NCBI RefSeq assembly: GCF_001693385.1
Contig: NZ_CP016428.1
Coordinates: 3,720,001 to 3,784,000, forward strand
Direction of reading: 5' to 3'
Source: Bradyrhizobium icense
GTDB lineage: Bacteria; Pseudomonadota; Alphaproteobacteria; Rhizobiales; Xanthobacteraceae
Length of the DNA stretch: 64,000 bases
The notes under the pieces are model-generated. The model searched no databases. It was not told the DNA's origin and saw only the letters and a list, made by a program, of their open reading frames with translations. Position 1 is the stretch's first letter, and the number at the start of each line of letters is the position of its first letter. This document shows positions 42,489 to 51,216 of the stretch, piece after piece. The position numbers and the translations under genes are program-made.

Positions 42489-43469
42489 ATGAACTGGGCC
42501 TGGGCTGCTTCGCTGGATCAGATCTGGCGCTCGCCGAATCTTCCGTTGTACCTGACACTAGCCACCGCCGGCTTTGTCGGGATGATCGTTCTGATCACGC
42601 TGCTGCGCTCGGAGAGATCCGTAGCCAACGGCGTGCTGGCGCTCATCACGCTGCTTGCGATCGGCGTCGCGGGAGCCGTGACCTTCCGTGGCTTCGGCAC
42701 GGCAAATGCGGTTCAGTCAGCGGATGCTCCTCGCCCGGTTTTGACGGCCACCGCTGCATTGCCGCAGCTTTCCTGTATCGACGAGCTTGCCGGTGATGCC
42801 GTGCTGGCCGCATGCGAGAAGGTACTGTTCGGTTCGGCCGAGTCGGTGGCGGCGGCGGTCGCCTACGCCGCCTCGCAGATCACGCTGTTGACTTCGCTCG
42901 GCGATGTCGCCACCGCGAACAAGGGCGCCGGTTCCGACCTGCTGGCGCTGCGCCGCGCCGTCGAGCGCGACCGTTACGGGTTGATGGCCTATGTGCTGAT
43001 GGCGCGCGACCGTTGTACGCCAGCGGCCTGCCCCGCGTTCCGGTCGCTGAGCGAGACGCGCCAGATCGCGGCCAACATGGAAGATCGGGTCTACGAAAGC
43101 CTCGTCATGCGCCACTCGTCGTCGTGGAACGCGCCGGCGCAGGCCGCGGCGGGTCTGGTCGCGGCGTTGCCGCCTTCCATGCCCACAGGGAAGCCGACCA
43201 ACGCCGAATTCCCAACCTCAGCCTCCACTCCGCCCGTCAGTATCATGACGCCCGAGCCGCCGGCGAAGCCGTCGCCACCGGCCATTGCTGCGCCGGCATC
43301 GCCAGCCGCGTCTCGCCCGGCCGCGGCGCCGCCGCCGGCACCATCAGCGTCACCCTCACCGGCATTGGCCGCCTCCAAGAAGCCGCCAGCGCCACCGAAA
43401 CGGCCAGCCACCGCGGCACCAGTCCAGCTTGCGCCGTCGGCTTCGGGGACTGCCGACAACGAGCAGTGA
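42489..43469 (+). CDS. Membrane-anchored protein with Pro/Ala-rich C-terminus
   Basis: Two membrane segments (about residues 20-40 and 48-66) precede a soluble domain containing four Cys (including CIDELAGDAVLAACEKVLFG near residue 95 and RCTPAACPAF near 175) likely to form disulfides outside the cytoplasm. The last 110 residues are Pro/Ala/Ser-rich linker. No family is known to me. The DUF1489 gene follows after 56 bases. Confidence 0.75.
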   Translation: MNWAWAASLDQIWRSPNLPLYLTLATAGFVGMIVLITLLRSERSVANGVLALITLLAIGVAGAVTFRGFGTANAVQSADAPRPVLTATAALPQLSCIDELAGDAVLAACEKVLFGSAESVAAAVAYAASQITLLTSLGDVATANKGAGSDLLALRRAVERDRYGLMAYVLMARDRCTPAACPAFRSLSETRQIAANMEDRVYESLVMRHSSSWNAPAQAAAGLVAALPPSMPTGKPTNAEFPTSASTPPVSIMTPEPPAKPSPPAIAAPASPAASRPAAAPPPAPSASPSPALAASKKPPAPPKRPATAAPVQLAPSASGTADNEQ

Positions 43470-43525
43470 TCTCCACGAGGAGCGATCTTTTCAAAGCGCG
43501 CCTGGGCCGCTACATCGGCGGGATC

Positions 43526-43966
43526 ATGCCGCTTCACCTCATCAAGCTCGCCGTTGGCTGCGAGTCGGTCAAAGAACTCAAAGGGTGGGTTGCCGAACGC
43601 ATGGCAACCGCCAAGAAAAAGGGTCTGCCGCTTCGTCACGTCCACATCACGCGGATGACGCCGAAGCGCGACGGCGAAATCCTCGCCGGCGGCTCGCTCT
43701 ACTGGGTAATCAAGGGTGAAATCGCCGCGCGCGAAAAGATCATCGCGATCGAGCCGTTCCGCGACAAGGACGGTATCGGGCGGTGCCGCCTGGTGATGCA
43801 GCCCAAGGTGTTTGCAGTCTCGCCACGGCCGATGCGCCCGTTCCAGGGCTGGCGCTATTTGACCGAGGACGCAGCACCCCCGGACCTCACCAAATCCTCC
43901 GCCGCCAGCGTCGCCGCGATGCCGGAACCGATGCGGCGCGAATTGCGCGATCTGGGGCTGCTCTGA
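43526..43966 (+). CDS. DUF1489-family protein
   Basis: The 146-residue protein starts MPLHLIKLAVGCESVKEL and includes HITRMTPKRDGEILAGGSLY and VFAVSPRPMRPFQGWRYL, the hallmark of DUF1489, a conserved alphaproteobacterial family without known function. It is convergent with panC (19 bases between stops). Confidence 0.88.
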   Translation: MPLHLIKLAVGCESVKELKGWVAERMATAKKKGLPLRHVHITRMTPKRDGEILAGGSLYWVIKGEIAAREKIIAIEPFRDKDGIGRCRLVMQPKVFAVSPRPMRPFQGWRYLTEDAAPPDLTKSSAASVAAMPEPMRRELRDLGLL

Positions 43967-43985
43967 TTGGGCCTCCGGCTACGTC

Positions 43986-44837
43986 CTAGACGCCGATGTT
44001 GTCGATCAGGCGGGTCGTGCCGAGCTTGGCGGCGACGAGGATCCGCACCGGTCCGTCCTTGATCGATGCGATCGGCGCCAGCGTCGCGGCGTGACGGGCC
44101 TCGAAATAGTCCAGCGCGAAGCCGGCGGCCGTGATCAGCCCGCGGCCGGCCTCCATCGCGGCCTCTAACTCCTCGCCGGCCTTCAGCCGCTTGGCGCTTT
44201 CCTTCATGGCGCGATAGAGCGTCGGTGCCGTCTGGCGTTCCTCGGCCGAGAGGTAGACGTTGCGCGAGGACATCGCGAGCCCGTCGCGTTCCCGCACGGT
44301 GCGCGAGCCGATCACCTTGACGCCGAGGTCGAGATCGGCGGCCATCTGCGTCACCACCCGCAGTTGCTGGAAGTCCTTCTCGCCGAAGATCGCGACGTCC
44401 GGCCGGACCTGCGTGAACAGCTTGCCAACCACGGTGGCGACGCCGCCAAAGAAATGCGGGCGGAAACGATCCTCGAGCCCGGCGGTAGCCGGACCTTCGG
44501 GCACGATCCTTGTGGCGAAGCCGTCCGGGTACATCGCCTTGACGTCCGGATTCCAGACCAGGTCGACCTTCTCGGCGGTGAGTTTGGCGAGGTCGGCCTT
44601 CCAGGTGCGCGGGTATGAGCCGAAATCCTCCGTCGGCGCGAACTGCGTCGGGTTAACGAAGATCGAGACGACGACTTTCTGTGCGCGGCGCCTGGCGAGG
44701 CGGACCAGCGACAAGTGTCCGTCATGAAGCGCACCCATGGTCGGTACCAGCGCGACGGCTGCCTTGCGGGCGCGCAAGGCCTCGACGGCGCGGCGCAATG
44801 CGGGAACGTTACGGACGACCATGGGACTTCGCGACAT
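43986..44837 (-). CDS. panC: Pantothenate synthetase
   Basis: The 283-residue enzyme condenses pantoate and beta-alanine with ATP in pantothenate (coenzyme A precursor) synthesis. Visible motifs: [13 protein letters not shown] (the HxGH ATP site), [18 protein letters not shown] and the KMSKS-like MSSRN. ATG 44837 (MSRSPM) follows GAGG; the open frame reaches 45104 but the extra residues have no similarity to the family. Confidence 0.95.
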   Translation of the reverse strand: MSRSPMVVRNVPALRRAVEALRARKAAVALVPTMGALHDGHLSLVRLARRRAQKVVVSIFVNPTQFAPTEDFGSYPRTWKADLAKLTAEKVDLVWNPDVKAMYPDGFATRIVPEGPATAGLEDRFRPHFFGGVATVVGKLFTQVRPDVAIFGEKDFQQLRVVTQMAADLDLGVKVIGSRTVRERDGLAMSSRNVYLSAEERQTAPTLYRAMKESAKRLKAGEELEAAMEAGRGLITAAGFALDYFEARHAATLAPIASIKDGPVRILVAAKLGTTRLIDNIGV

Positions 44838-45159
44838 CTTGCCTCGATCTCTTGCAGCTTGTGACGGGGTGAGGGGGCCGGTGGCCCCGATACTTTCGGC
44901 GGGCGCGCCGACCTTATAAGGCCAGAGCTTTGCCGCCAAGTTCACTCGGGAATGGCAAGCCTGCGGCAGCTCAACGCAAAGCTGGATGTGTGCGCCTCGT
45001 TCGTTGAAAAGGCTGCGAGCCGATCGCTGCAACGGAACGAAATCAGCACCATCGGATTCATGATTAAGACACACCGCAAGCGAATTGAATGCGTCGTCAC
45101 GCATTTCACTTGACCGCAGCCGCGCTGTGATTTGAAGATATCGTGCGGGGGTTGAATCA
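44838..45159. other. Divergent panC-mipZ intergenic region
   Basis: Contains the two divergent promoters. TTGACC at 45110-45115 is a possible -35 element for mipZ, but no convincing -10 lies at the right spacing. No RNA gene seen. Confidence 0.35.
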
Positions 45160-46095
45160 ATGTTGCTTCAGGCGAGTCAGGGTCAATTCGGTTCGGCGCA
45201 TGTCGTCGTGCTCGGCAACGAGAAGGGCGGTTCCGGAAAATCCACCACCGCCCTGCACATTGCTGTTGCCCTGATGAAGGCCGGGCAGCGCGTCGCCACC
45301 ATCGACCTTGACTGCCGCCAACAGAGTTTCACCCGCTACATCGCCAACCGAAGCGCGTGGGCACGCCGCACCGGTCTCGATCTCGAAATCCCCGTGCACT
45401 ATTGCATCAAGCTCGGCGAGACGATGCAGATCGCCGACAATGAAAACTCCGAGTTCCAGCAGTTCGCGGCGGCGGTCGGCACGGTCGAACGCGCCTTCGA
45501 TTTCATCGTCATCGACACGCCCGGTTCGGACTCCTATCTGATGCGGCTGGCGCATTCGATGGCCGATACGCTGGTGACCCCGATCAACGACAGCTTCCTC
45601 GATTTCGACGTCCTCGGCACCGTCGATCCCGCGACTTATTCCGTGACCGGCGAGAGCCACTACGCGGAGATGGTCCGCGATGTCAGGCGCAAGCGCCGCC
45701 AGCTCGACGGCGCCACCACCGATTGGATCGTGGTGCGCAACCGCCTGTCGATGATCGGATCGCGAAACAAGCAGCTCGTCGCCGACAGCCTGAAGGACCT
45801 TTCGCTGCGGCTCGGCTTCCGTTCCATCGACGGGTTTGCCGAGCGGGTGGTCTACCGCGAATTCTTCCCGCGCGGCCTGACGGCGCTCGACGACATCGAC
45901 GAAGCCACGCTCGGTACGCGGCCCAGCATGGGCCATGTTACGGCGCGTGAGGAGGTGACCAGCCTGTTGCGCCAGCTCAAGCTGCCGCTCGACGAGCGCG
46001 GCCGCCGCCGGGCCGCCAACCGCGCCGAATGGTTCACCCAGGTCGACAAGCCGCTCGAAGTCCACGACATCATTGGCGACATCCTCAGTGCCTGA
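45160..46095 (+). CDS. mipZ: MipZ-type division-plane positioning ATPase
   Basis: The 311-residue ParA-superfamily ATPase has the deviant Walker [12 protein letters not shown] (Lys22 and Lys27), [19 protein letters not shown] as switch [12 protein letters not shown] as Walker B/switch II, and [11 protein letters not shown], all typical of alphaproteobacterial MipZ. MipZ forms polar gradients through ParB and inhibits FtsZ away from midcell. No parB lies beside it here, as in other genomes. Confidence 0.92.
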   Translation: MLLQASQGQFGSAHVVVLGNEKGGSGKSTTALHIAVALMKAGQRVATIDLDCRQQSFTRYIANRSAWARRTGLDLEIPVHYCIKLGETMQIADNENSEFQQFAAAVGTVERAFDFIVIDTPGSDSYLMRLAHSMADTLVTPINDSFLDFDVLGTVDPATYSVTGESHYAEMVRDVRRKRRQLDGATTDWIVVRNRLSMIGSRNKQLVADSLKDLSLRLGFRSIDGFAERVVYREFFPRGLTALDDIDEATLGTRPSMGHVTAREEVTSLLRQLKLPLDERGRRRAANRAEWFTQVDKPLEVHDIIGDILSA

Positions 46096-46119
46096 CCGCC
46101 AATCGGCCGCTTTGCCGGC

Positions 46120-47202
46120 CTATCGCGGCTGGATAACCGTCATTTTGAACGGACCGCTGTGAGCGGCGGCATGCGCGACCGCCTCGTTGGCGCGGTCGAG
46201 ACCGAACGCGGTAATCTCAAAATGATCGAGATTGACCAGGCCGGCGCGGATCAGGCCGGTCATCAGCACGGTCGCATGCGGCGGGTACATCCATTGCCCC
46301 TGCACGGTGATGCAGTTTCGCATCATCCAGGGGTAGGGGAGGTCGAGGCCGGCGCCGCCGAGCATGCCGACGCCGCCCATGAGCGCCACCCGCCCGTAAG
46401 GCCGCACCGCCATGATGGCGGTTCGCGCCTGCACCGCGTTGGCCGCCGGCGGGAGGATGTCGAGTACGCAGTCGATCGGGCCAGGCGCCGCCTGCAGGAT
46501 GTTGGCGCGATCCTCGGCCTCGTGGCCGCGCATCGGCACGGTCCGGACGCGGGCACCGAACCGCCCTGTCAGCTCAGCCAGCGCCTGCTCGTTCCGCCCA
46601 GTCGCGACCACGCACTGCGCGCCCATCCCCAACGCCACGGCGACGGCGGCGCTGCCGAAGCTGCCGGTGGCGCCGTTGACCAGCGCGATCTCTCCGGCTT
46701 GCAGTTGTGCGGCGAGGAAGCCGCCGAAAGGTACGAGCAGGGTGCCGAGCGCACACCAGCGGATTGCATCCTTCTCGTCGATGGCGCCGATCGGAACCGC
46801 GTTTTCCGTCGGCACGCGCATCTGCTCGGCCCAGGCGCCGTTGTGGAAATACCGTTGCAGGTGCAGCCCGCCCTCGCTGCCGGCGGTGAGGCCCTGCAGG
46901 GCAATGTCGGGCGATAGCGCATTGTCGCGCGAACGCACGGTCGGATCGCAATAGACCCAATCGCCGGGCCGAAGGCGGGTCGCGTCAGGACCGGTGGCAC
47001 GGACACGGCCGATTGCGCCGGGGCCGGGCACCACGGGGAGTTCCAGCATGTATTTTCGCTGACCGCCGAGGACCTCGTTGGCGTAGGCCAGGACGCGGCT
47101 CGCCATGACGTCGACAATAACCTCGCCGGTGCCGAGCAGCGGATCGGGGAGGGTCTCGATCGCAAGCGGCGATCCGAACGCGTTCAGAACGGCAGCCTTC
47201 AT
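46120..47202 (-). CDS. MDR-family zinc-type oxidoreductase (quinone oxidoreductase-like)
   Basis: The 360-residue protein has the GroES-like N-terminal domain (VVPGPGAIGRV) and a Rossmann domain with NGATGSFGSAAVAVALGMGA. The usual catalytic zinc Cys and the GHE signature are not evident, which fits the zinc-free quinone oxidoreductase branch. The substrate is unknown. It is divergent from the XRE regulator gene, with 106 bases between the starts, suggesting control by it. Confidence 0.85.
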   Translation of the reverse strand: MKAAVLNAFGSPLAIETLPDPLLGTGEVIVDVMASRVLAYANEVLGGQRKYMLELPVVPGPGAIGRVRATGPDATRLRPGDWVYCDPTVRSRDNALSPDIALQGLTAGSEGGLHLQRYFHNGAWAEQMRVPTENAVPIGAIDEKDAIRWCALGTLLVPFGGFLAAQLQAGEIALVNGATGSFGSAAVAVALGMGAQCVVATGRNEQALAELTGRFGARVRTVPMRGHEAEDRANILQAAPGPIDCVLDILPPAANAVQARTAIMAVRPYGRVALMGGVGMLGGAGLDLPYPWMMRNCITVQGQWMYPPHATVLMTGLIRAGLVNLDHFEITAFGLDRANEAVAHAAAHSGPFKMTVIQPR

Positions 47203-47308
47203 GGGGCCTCCTCATTTCGAGAAGCCGCATTCTCGCAGGCTTCATTGCCTCAGCAAGACCTGGTATTATCCTAGGATTAGCGGGCCCTTCCCTGCGGACG
47301 CGAAGCGC

Positions 47309-48094
47309 ATGGCGGAACCAGGAACGAATTCGAGACAAAGCGAACTCGGCGACTTCCTGCGGTCGCGGCGGCAGAAGCTGACGCCGAAGGCGGTCGGTCT
47401 GTCCGGCGGCCGGCGGCGCCGCACGCCCGGCCTGCGGCGGGAGGAAGTGGCCGAGCTCGCCGGTATCGGCGTCGACTGGTACATCCGCCTCGAGCAGGGA
47501 CGGTCCGTCAGCCCTTCGGCAGCAACGATCGATGCACTGGCGCGCGCGCTGCGGCTAACCAGGGCCGAACACCGGCATCTGAGGGAGCTGACTCAAAATG
47601 CCGATCGGCGTGCCTTTGTCCGCGAGGCCGTTCCACCCGCGGTCCGCCGCACAGTCGAGCAGATCAACCTGCCGGCCTATGTTACCGGCCGGCGCTGGGA
47701 CATCCTCGACTGGAATGCGGCGGCCGACGAAATCTTTGCGTTCAGCCGGCTCGCCGAAGCCGACCGCAACAGCCTGCTCTCGGTATTGACCAATCCCGCA
47801 ACCAGGCGGCTGTTCGGCGCATCATGGGCAGATGAGGCCCAGCGCATGGTCGCCCAGTTCAGGGCGACGCATGATCTGTGGGCCGGCGATCCGGCCTTTC
47901 GCGACCTGCTGACGCGCCTTCGCGAAGGCTGTCCGGAATTCACTGGCTGGTGGGAGGCACACGACGTCAGCGGTGTCGCGGCAGGACGAAAATCCTTGAC
48001 CCATCCCAAAAAGGGCCGGCTCAAACTGGAGTATGCGAGTTTCCAGGCCAACGACGACCCGGCCTTGAAGCTCGTCATTTACACGACGGCTTAA
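47309..48094 (+). CDS. XRE-family regulator with MmyB-like ligand-binding domain
   Basis: The 261-residue protein has an N-terminal XRE helix-turn-helix (GLRREEVAELAGIGVDWYIR, then LEQGR) and a C-terminal MmyB-type domain (PAYVTGRRWDILDWNAAADE). Such regulators usually repress a divergent oxidoreductase gene until a small ligand binds; that gene is present at 46120-47202. The start is ATG 47309. Confidence 0.92.
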   Translation: MAEPGTNSRQSELGDFLRSRRQKLTPKAVGLSGGRRRRTPGLRREEVAELAGIGVDWYIRLEQGRSVSPSAATIDALARALRLTRAEHRHLRELTQNADRRAFVREAVPPAVRRTVEQINLPAYVTGRRWDILDWNAAADEIFAFSRLAEADRNSLLSVLTNPATRRLFGASWADEAQRMVAQFRATHDLWAGDPAFRDLLTRLREGCPEFTGWWEAHDVSGVAAGRKSLTHPKKGRLKLEYASFQANDDPALKLVIYTTA

Positions 48095-48262
48095 AACTCT
48101 TGTCGCCGGTATTTTTATACTCTCCCGCAAGTTCCCGGGAACCTGTGGTGCAGTATCCCGTTTTCATTAGGGTTTTATCGGATGCTCGAACCGAAGCTTG
48201 AAAGGAGGCGTCATAGTAAAAAGGCCGAATTTGTGGGAACCGAGCGGCTGCACAATGGATAA

Positions 48263-48330
48263 GTGCGTCGCACAATGATCAGGCGGTCAATACACAACAT
48301 TTGGCCTTTATGTCACGCCATCGTGACATA
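48263..48330 (+). promoter_or_regulatory. Two palindromes upstream of the alpha/beta hydrolase gene
   Basis: GTGCGTCGCAC (48263-48273) is a perfect palindrome around a central T and shares TGCGTCGCACAA with the operator in front of the phasin gene. A second element, TATGTCACG-CCAT-CGTGACATA (48309-48330), is a perfect 9-base inverted repeat. They lie 123 and 66 bases before the start codon and look like binding sites for two regulators, possibly PhaR and a dimeric repressor. Confidence 0.55.
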
Positions 48331-48396
48331 TATCATCGACAAGGGACCGAAAGAGTCTCAGACAGGGATGGCCCCTAGCGGGGCGCGAGGACGAAT

Positions 48397-49296
48397 ATGA
48401 GACGTGGAATTCTCGTTCTGCTTTCACTCTCCGTGCTGGCCGCAGTCGCGTATTTCACCGCGAGCAAGTGGGCGATCCGGCACGAGACAATCGCGTTTCA
48501 TGATCCCGACCGTGACAATCGTCTGGTAGCGGTCAGCATTGCCGTTCGCCGCGACAAGGAAACGCAGGCCAATACCGGCTTGAGCACGCTGCCGGTTGCG
48601 ATCCTCAATCACGGCAACACCGTCAAGAACACTGAGTACTCGTTCCTGTCGAACGTGTTCGCTTGGCGTGGTTATCTCGCGATCAGCCCGCAGCACGATC
48701 TGCCGACCGATCCGCCGATGGTGACCAAGATCGGTGAACCCTATGTCGGTCGACTGCCGCAGATTCAGCGCGGCGTCGCCAACATCCAGTTCGCCATCCA
48801 CGAAATGAAGAAGCTCCAGCCCAACGCTGACTATGACAAGGTGACCATGGTTGGCCATTCGATGGGCGGTGACATCTCGATGTATTTCGCCAAGCAGTAT
48901 CCCGACGAGATCAAGAAGGTCGTGACGCTGGATAATCTGCGGGTGCCGTTCCTGACCGACGGTAAGTTCAAGATCCTGTCGTTCCGCTCCAAGGACACGC
49001 AGTTCAAGCCGGACCCCGGCGTCGTGCCCGACGACGAGCAGTGCGAGCAGGCCGGCATCACCGTCGTAAACACCGGCTTCCAGCATAACGACATGCGCGA
49101 CACCGGGCCTGATGCAGCCAAATCCTCGATCCAGTCGATGCTCGACAGGTTCCTCGAGGAATCCGACAAGAGCGGCGCGCTCAAGCCCGTGCCGACCAAG
49201 GTGCCCGACGTTCTCTCCAGCAGCCCCGGACCGGTGCCGCTTTCGACCCCGTTGGCCAGCAATCCGACGCCGAAGAACAAGCCGGTCACGAACTAG
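48397..49296 (+). CDS. Membrane-anchored or exported alpha/beta hydrolase
   Basis: The 299-residue protein has an N-terminal hydrophobic segment (about residues 5-21) serving as signal or anchor, VAILNHGNT as oxyanion-hole region, and the nucleophile elbow GHSMGG with Ser155. Asp near 179 and His in NTGFQHNDM would complete the triad. The C-terminal 40 residues are Pro/Ser/Thr-rich. Substrate unknown; the operator shared with the phasin gene hints at a link to polyhydroxyalkanoate metabolism. Confidence 0.85.
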   Translation: MRRGILVLLSLSVLAAVAYFTASKWAIRHETIAFHDPDRDNRLVAVSIAVRRDKETQANTGLSTLPVAILNHGNTVKNTEYSFLSNVFAWRGYLAISPQHDLPTDPPMVTKIGEPYVGRLPQIQRGVANIQFAIHEMKKLQPNADYDKVTMVGHSMGGDISMYFAKQYPDEIKKVVTLDNLRVPFLTDGKFKILSFRSKDTQFKPDPGVVPDDEQCEQAGITVVNTGFQHNDMRDTGPDAAKSSIQSMLDRFLEESDKSGALKPVPTKVPDVLSSSPGPVPLSTPLASNPTPKNKPVTN

Positions 49297-49398
49297 GCGA
49301 CCGCCCGTCATCGTACATTGCGGCTGCGTCATGTCCGGCGCATTGACCGGTGCCGGATGTCGTCCCACATAGAGCCTGCTGCTTACCAGCGAGCGCTC

Positions 49399-50163
49399 AT
49401 GGCCAGCGAACCCATCAAACCGAAATCGGCAGGCGATGTTGCATCGGCAAAGGCCGAGGCGCACAAGCGCGGCCCGTTGCCGGAGACCAGGCCATCGGCG
49501 TCGGAAGACATTGCAGCCTTCGTGGCGAAAGCGCGTGCGATGTCGCCGCACAGTCCGGGCGCCAGGGGAAGGCTGGTGTTTGCGCTCGACGCCACGATGA
49601 GTCGGCAGCCGACCTGGGACATGGCCTGTTCGTTGCAGGCTGACATGTTTCGCGAGGCGGCCGCTCTCGGCAGCCTCGATATCAGGCTGGTCTACTATCG
49701 CGGATTCAACGAATGCCGCGCCACGGGCTGGATCTCCGATTCAGCGCAGCTCGCGCGGCTGATGGGCAAGATCGATTGCCAGGGCGGCAACACCCAGATC
49801 GGCAAGGTGCTATCGGAGGCGCGCCGCGAGGCGGTGGCGTCCGGCGTACGCGCTTTGGTCTTCGTCGGCGACGCGATGGAGGAGTCGGTCGACGATCTCT
49901 GCGCCAAGGCCGGCGAACTCGGCCTGCTCAAGGTGCCCGTGTTCATGTTCCAGGAAGGCCACGATCCGACCGCCGAGCACGCGTTCCGGGAGATTGCGCG
50001 GCTCACCGGCGGCGCATGGTGCAGGTTCGACCCCGGCGCCGCGGCGCAGTTGCGCGAGCTCCTGCGCGCCGCCGCGGCCTACGCCGCCGGCGGGCGCGAA
50101 GCGCTGCTGCGACTGTCGAAAACCACAAGCGGCGCGGCCGCACTGATCGGCCAGATGAAATGA
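49399..50163 (+). CDS. VWA-domain-like protein
   Basis: The 254-residue protein has a VWA-like core: RLVFALDATMSRQPTWDMA replaces the DxSxS metal site by DATMS, then GGNTQIGKVL and ALVFVGDAMEES. No signal peptide. ATG 49399. It is followed closely by the DnaJ-domain gene, with which it forms a conserved-looking pair in related genomes (recollection, not shown here). Confidence 0.82.
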   Translation: MASEPIKPKSAGDVASAKAEAHKRGPLPETRPSASEDIAAFVAKARAMSPHSPGARGRLVFALDATMSRQPTWDMACSLQADMFREAAALGSLDIRLVYYRGFNECRATGWISDSAQLARLMGKIDCQGGNTQIGKVLSEARREAVASGVRALVFVGDAMEESVDDLCAKAGELGLLKVPVFMFQEGHDPTAEHAFREIARLTGGAWCRFDPGAAAQLRELLRAAAAYAAGGREALLRLSKTTSGAAALIGQMK

Positions 50164-50230
50164 TTACGACTTTGGTTGCCACTGGGCCGAGCGCCATGCT
50201 TTTCGGCGCCAGTGCCGCTATATTAGAGCC

Positions 50231-50956
50231 ATGGCAACCCTGATTGCCGGCGTCGTCGCCGTTGTCGTCCTGTACTTGCTGCTGCAGATGTTTCGTGCAG
50301 CCAACCCGGTCGCGCTCGCGCGCGCGATCAAGATCGTGGGCGGCGTGGTGGCGCTGGCGGTCGCAGCTTTCACCGGGCTGCGCGGCGAGCTTGCGGTGGC
50401 AATTCCGCTCGGCATCTTCGGCGCCGGCCTGCTCGGCTGGTCGCCGTTCGGGCCGGGCGGCTTCAGCAATATCGGCGGGATCTTCGGCGGCGGCGCGCAG
50501 CGTTCGTCGGGGCAGGCCTCGCGCGTCCGCTCGCAATTTCTCGATATGAGTCTCGATCACGACAGCGGAGAATTGTCGGGGCGGATCGTGGACGGGCCGA
50601 ATGCCGGGCGTTCGCTCGGCGAGTTCGACCTGCCGCAATTGATCGCGATGATACCGGCCTTCGACGCCGAGAGCGTCGCCTTACTTGAAAGCTATCTTGA
50701 CCGCCGGTTTCCCGCTTGGCGTCAGAACGCGCAAGGCGACGCGGCAGGGGGGCAGCGCCGCACGGCGGCGAGCGGAAAAATGACGGACGAGGAAGCCTAT
50801 CAGATCCTTGGCTTGCAGCCGGGGGCGGGGCGTGACGACATCAGCCGGGCGCACCGCGCCCTGATGAAGAAACTGCATCCCGACCAGGGGGGCTCGACGT
50901 ACCTCGCTGCCCGCGTAAACGAGGCCAAGGATACTCTTCTTCGCACGCATCTCTAG
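50231..50956 (+). CDS. Membrane-anchored DnaJ-domain protein
   Basis: The 241-residue protein has two or three N-terminal membrane segments (about 3-20, 33-47 and 53-70) and a C-terminal J domain (about 180-241) with YQILGLQPGAGRDDIS and the essential HPD (KKLHPDQGG). It resembles TerB/DjlA-like membrane co-chaperones and would recruit DnaK to the inner membrane. Confidence 0.9.
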   Translation: MATLIAGVVAVVVLYLLLQMFRAANPVALARAIKIVGGVVALAVAAFTGLRGELAVAIPLGIFGAGLLGWSPFGPGGFSNIGGIFGGGAQRSSGQASRVRSQFLDMSLDHDSGELSGRIVDGPNAGRSLGEFDLPQLIAMIPAFDAESVALLESYLDRRFPAWRQNAQGDAAGGQRRTAASGKMTDEEAYQILGLQPGAGRDDISRAHRALMKKLHPDQGGSTYLAARVNEAKDTLLRTHL

Positions 50957-51160
50957 CTAACTCCGGCTCACGCCACCGACGCTACAAACCGCGAGTTGCT
51001 TGCCTGCCATTCTCTGACTGGCGCCCCATATCGCCCGCCGTTGTCCGGCGTGGTCGATCCTTCGTTCCAGGGAAACCTAGCCGTAAATTCTTGACGAGAA
51101 GTTTTCGCTGGCCGCCTTCGGCGTCATCTCGCGCGAGTCGTCGCGACTGTGTTTGGAAAA

Positions 51161-51190
51161 CAACAAAGCCGGCGCTTGCGGCGCCGGCCT
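51161..51190 (-). terminator. Rho-independent terminator of the D,D-carboxypeptidase gene
   Basis: GCCGGCGC (51168-51175) pairs with GCGCCGGC (51181-51188) around a 5-base loop; on the minus strand the stem is followed by TTTGTTGTTTTCC. It lies 29 bases beyond the stop. Confidence 0.75.
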
Positions 51191-51216
51191 TTGCGAACGT
51201 CAACGAAACGTCCGGA

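Noticed and set aside
45157..46065. A 302-codon minus-strand frame opposite mipZ
   Set aside because: Shadow of the mipZ frame; mipZ has all ParA-type motifs.
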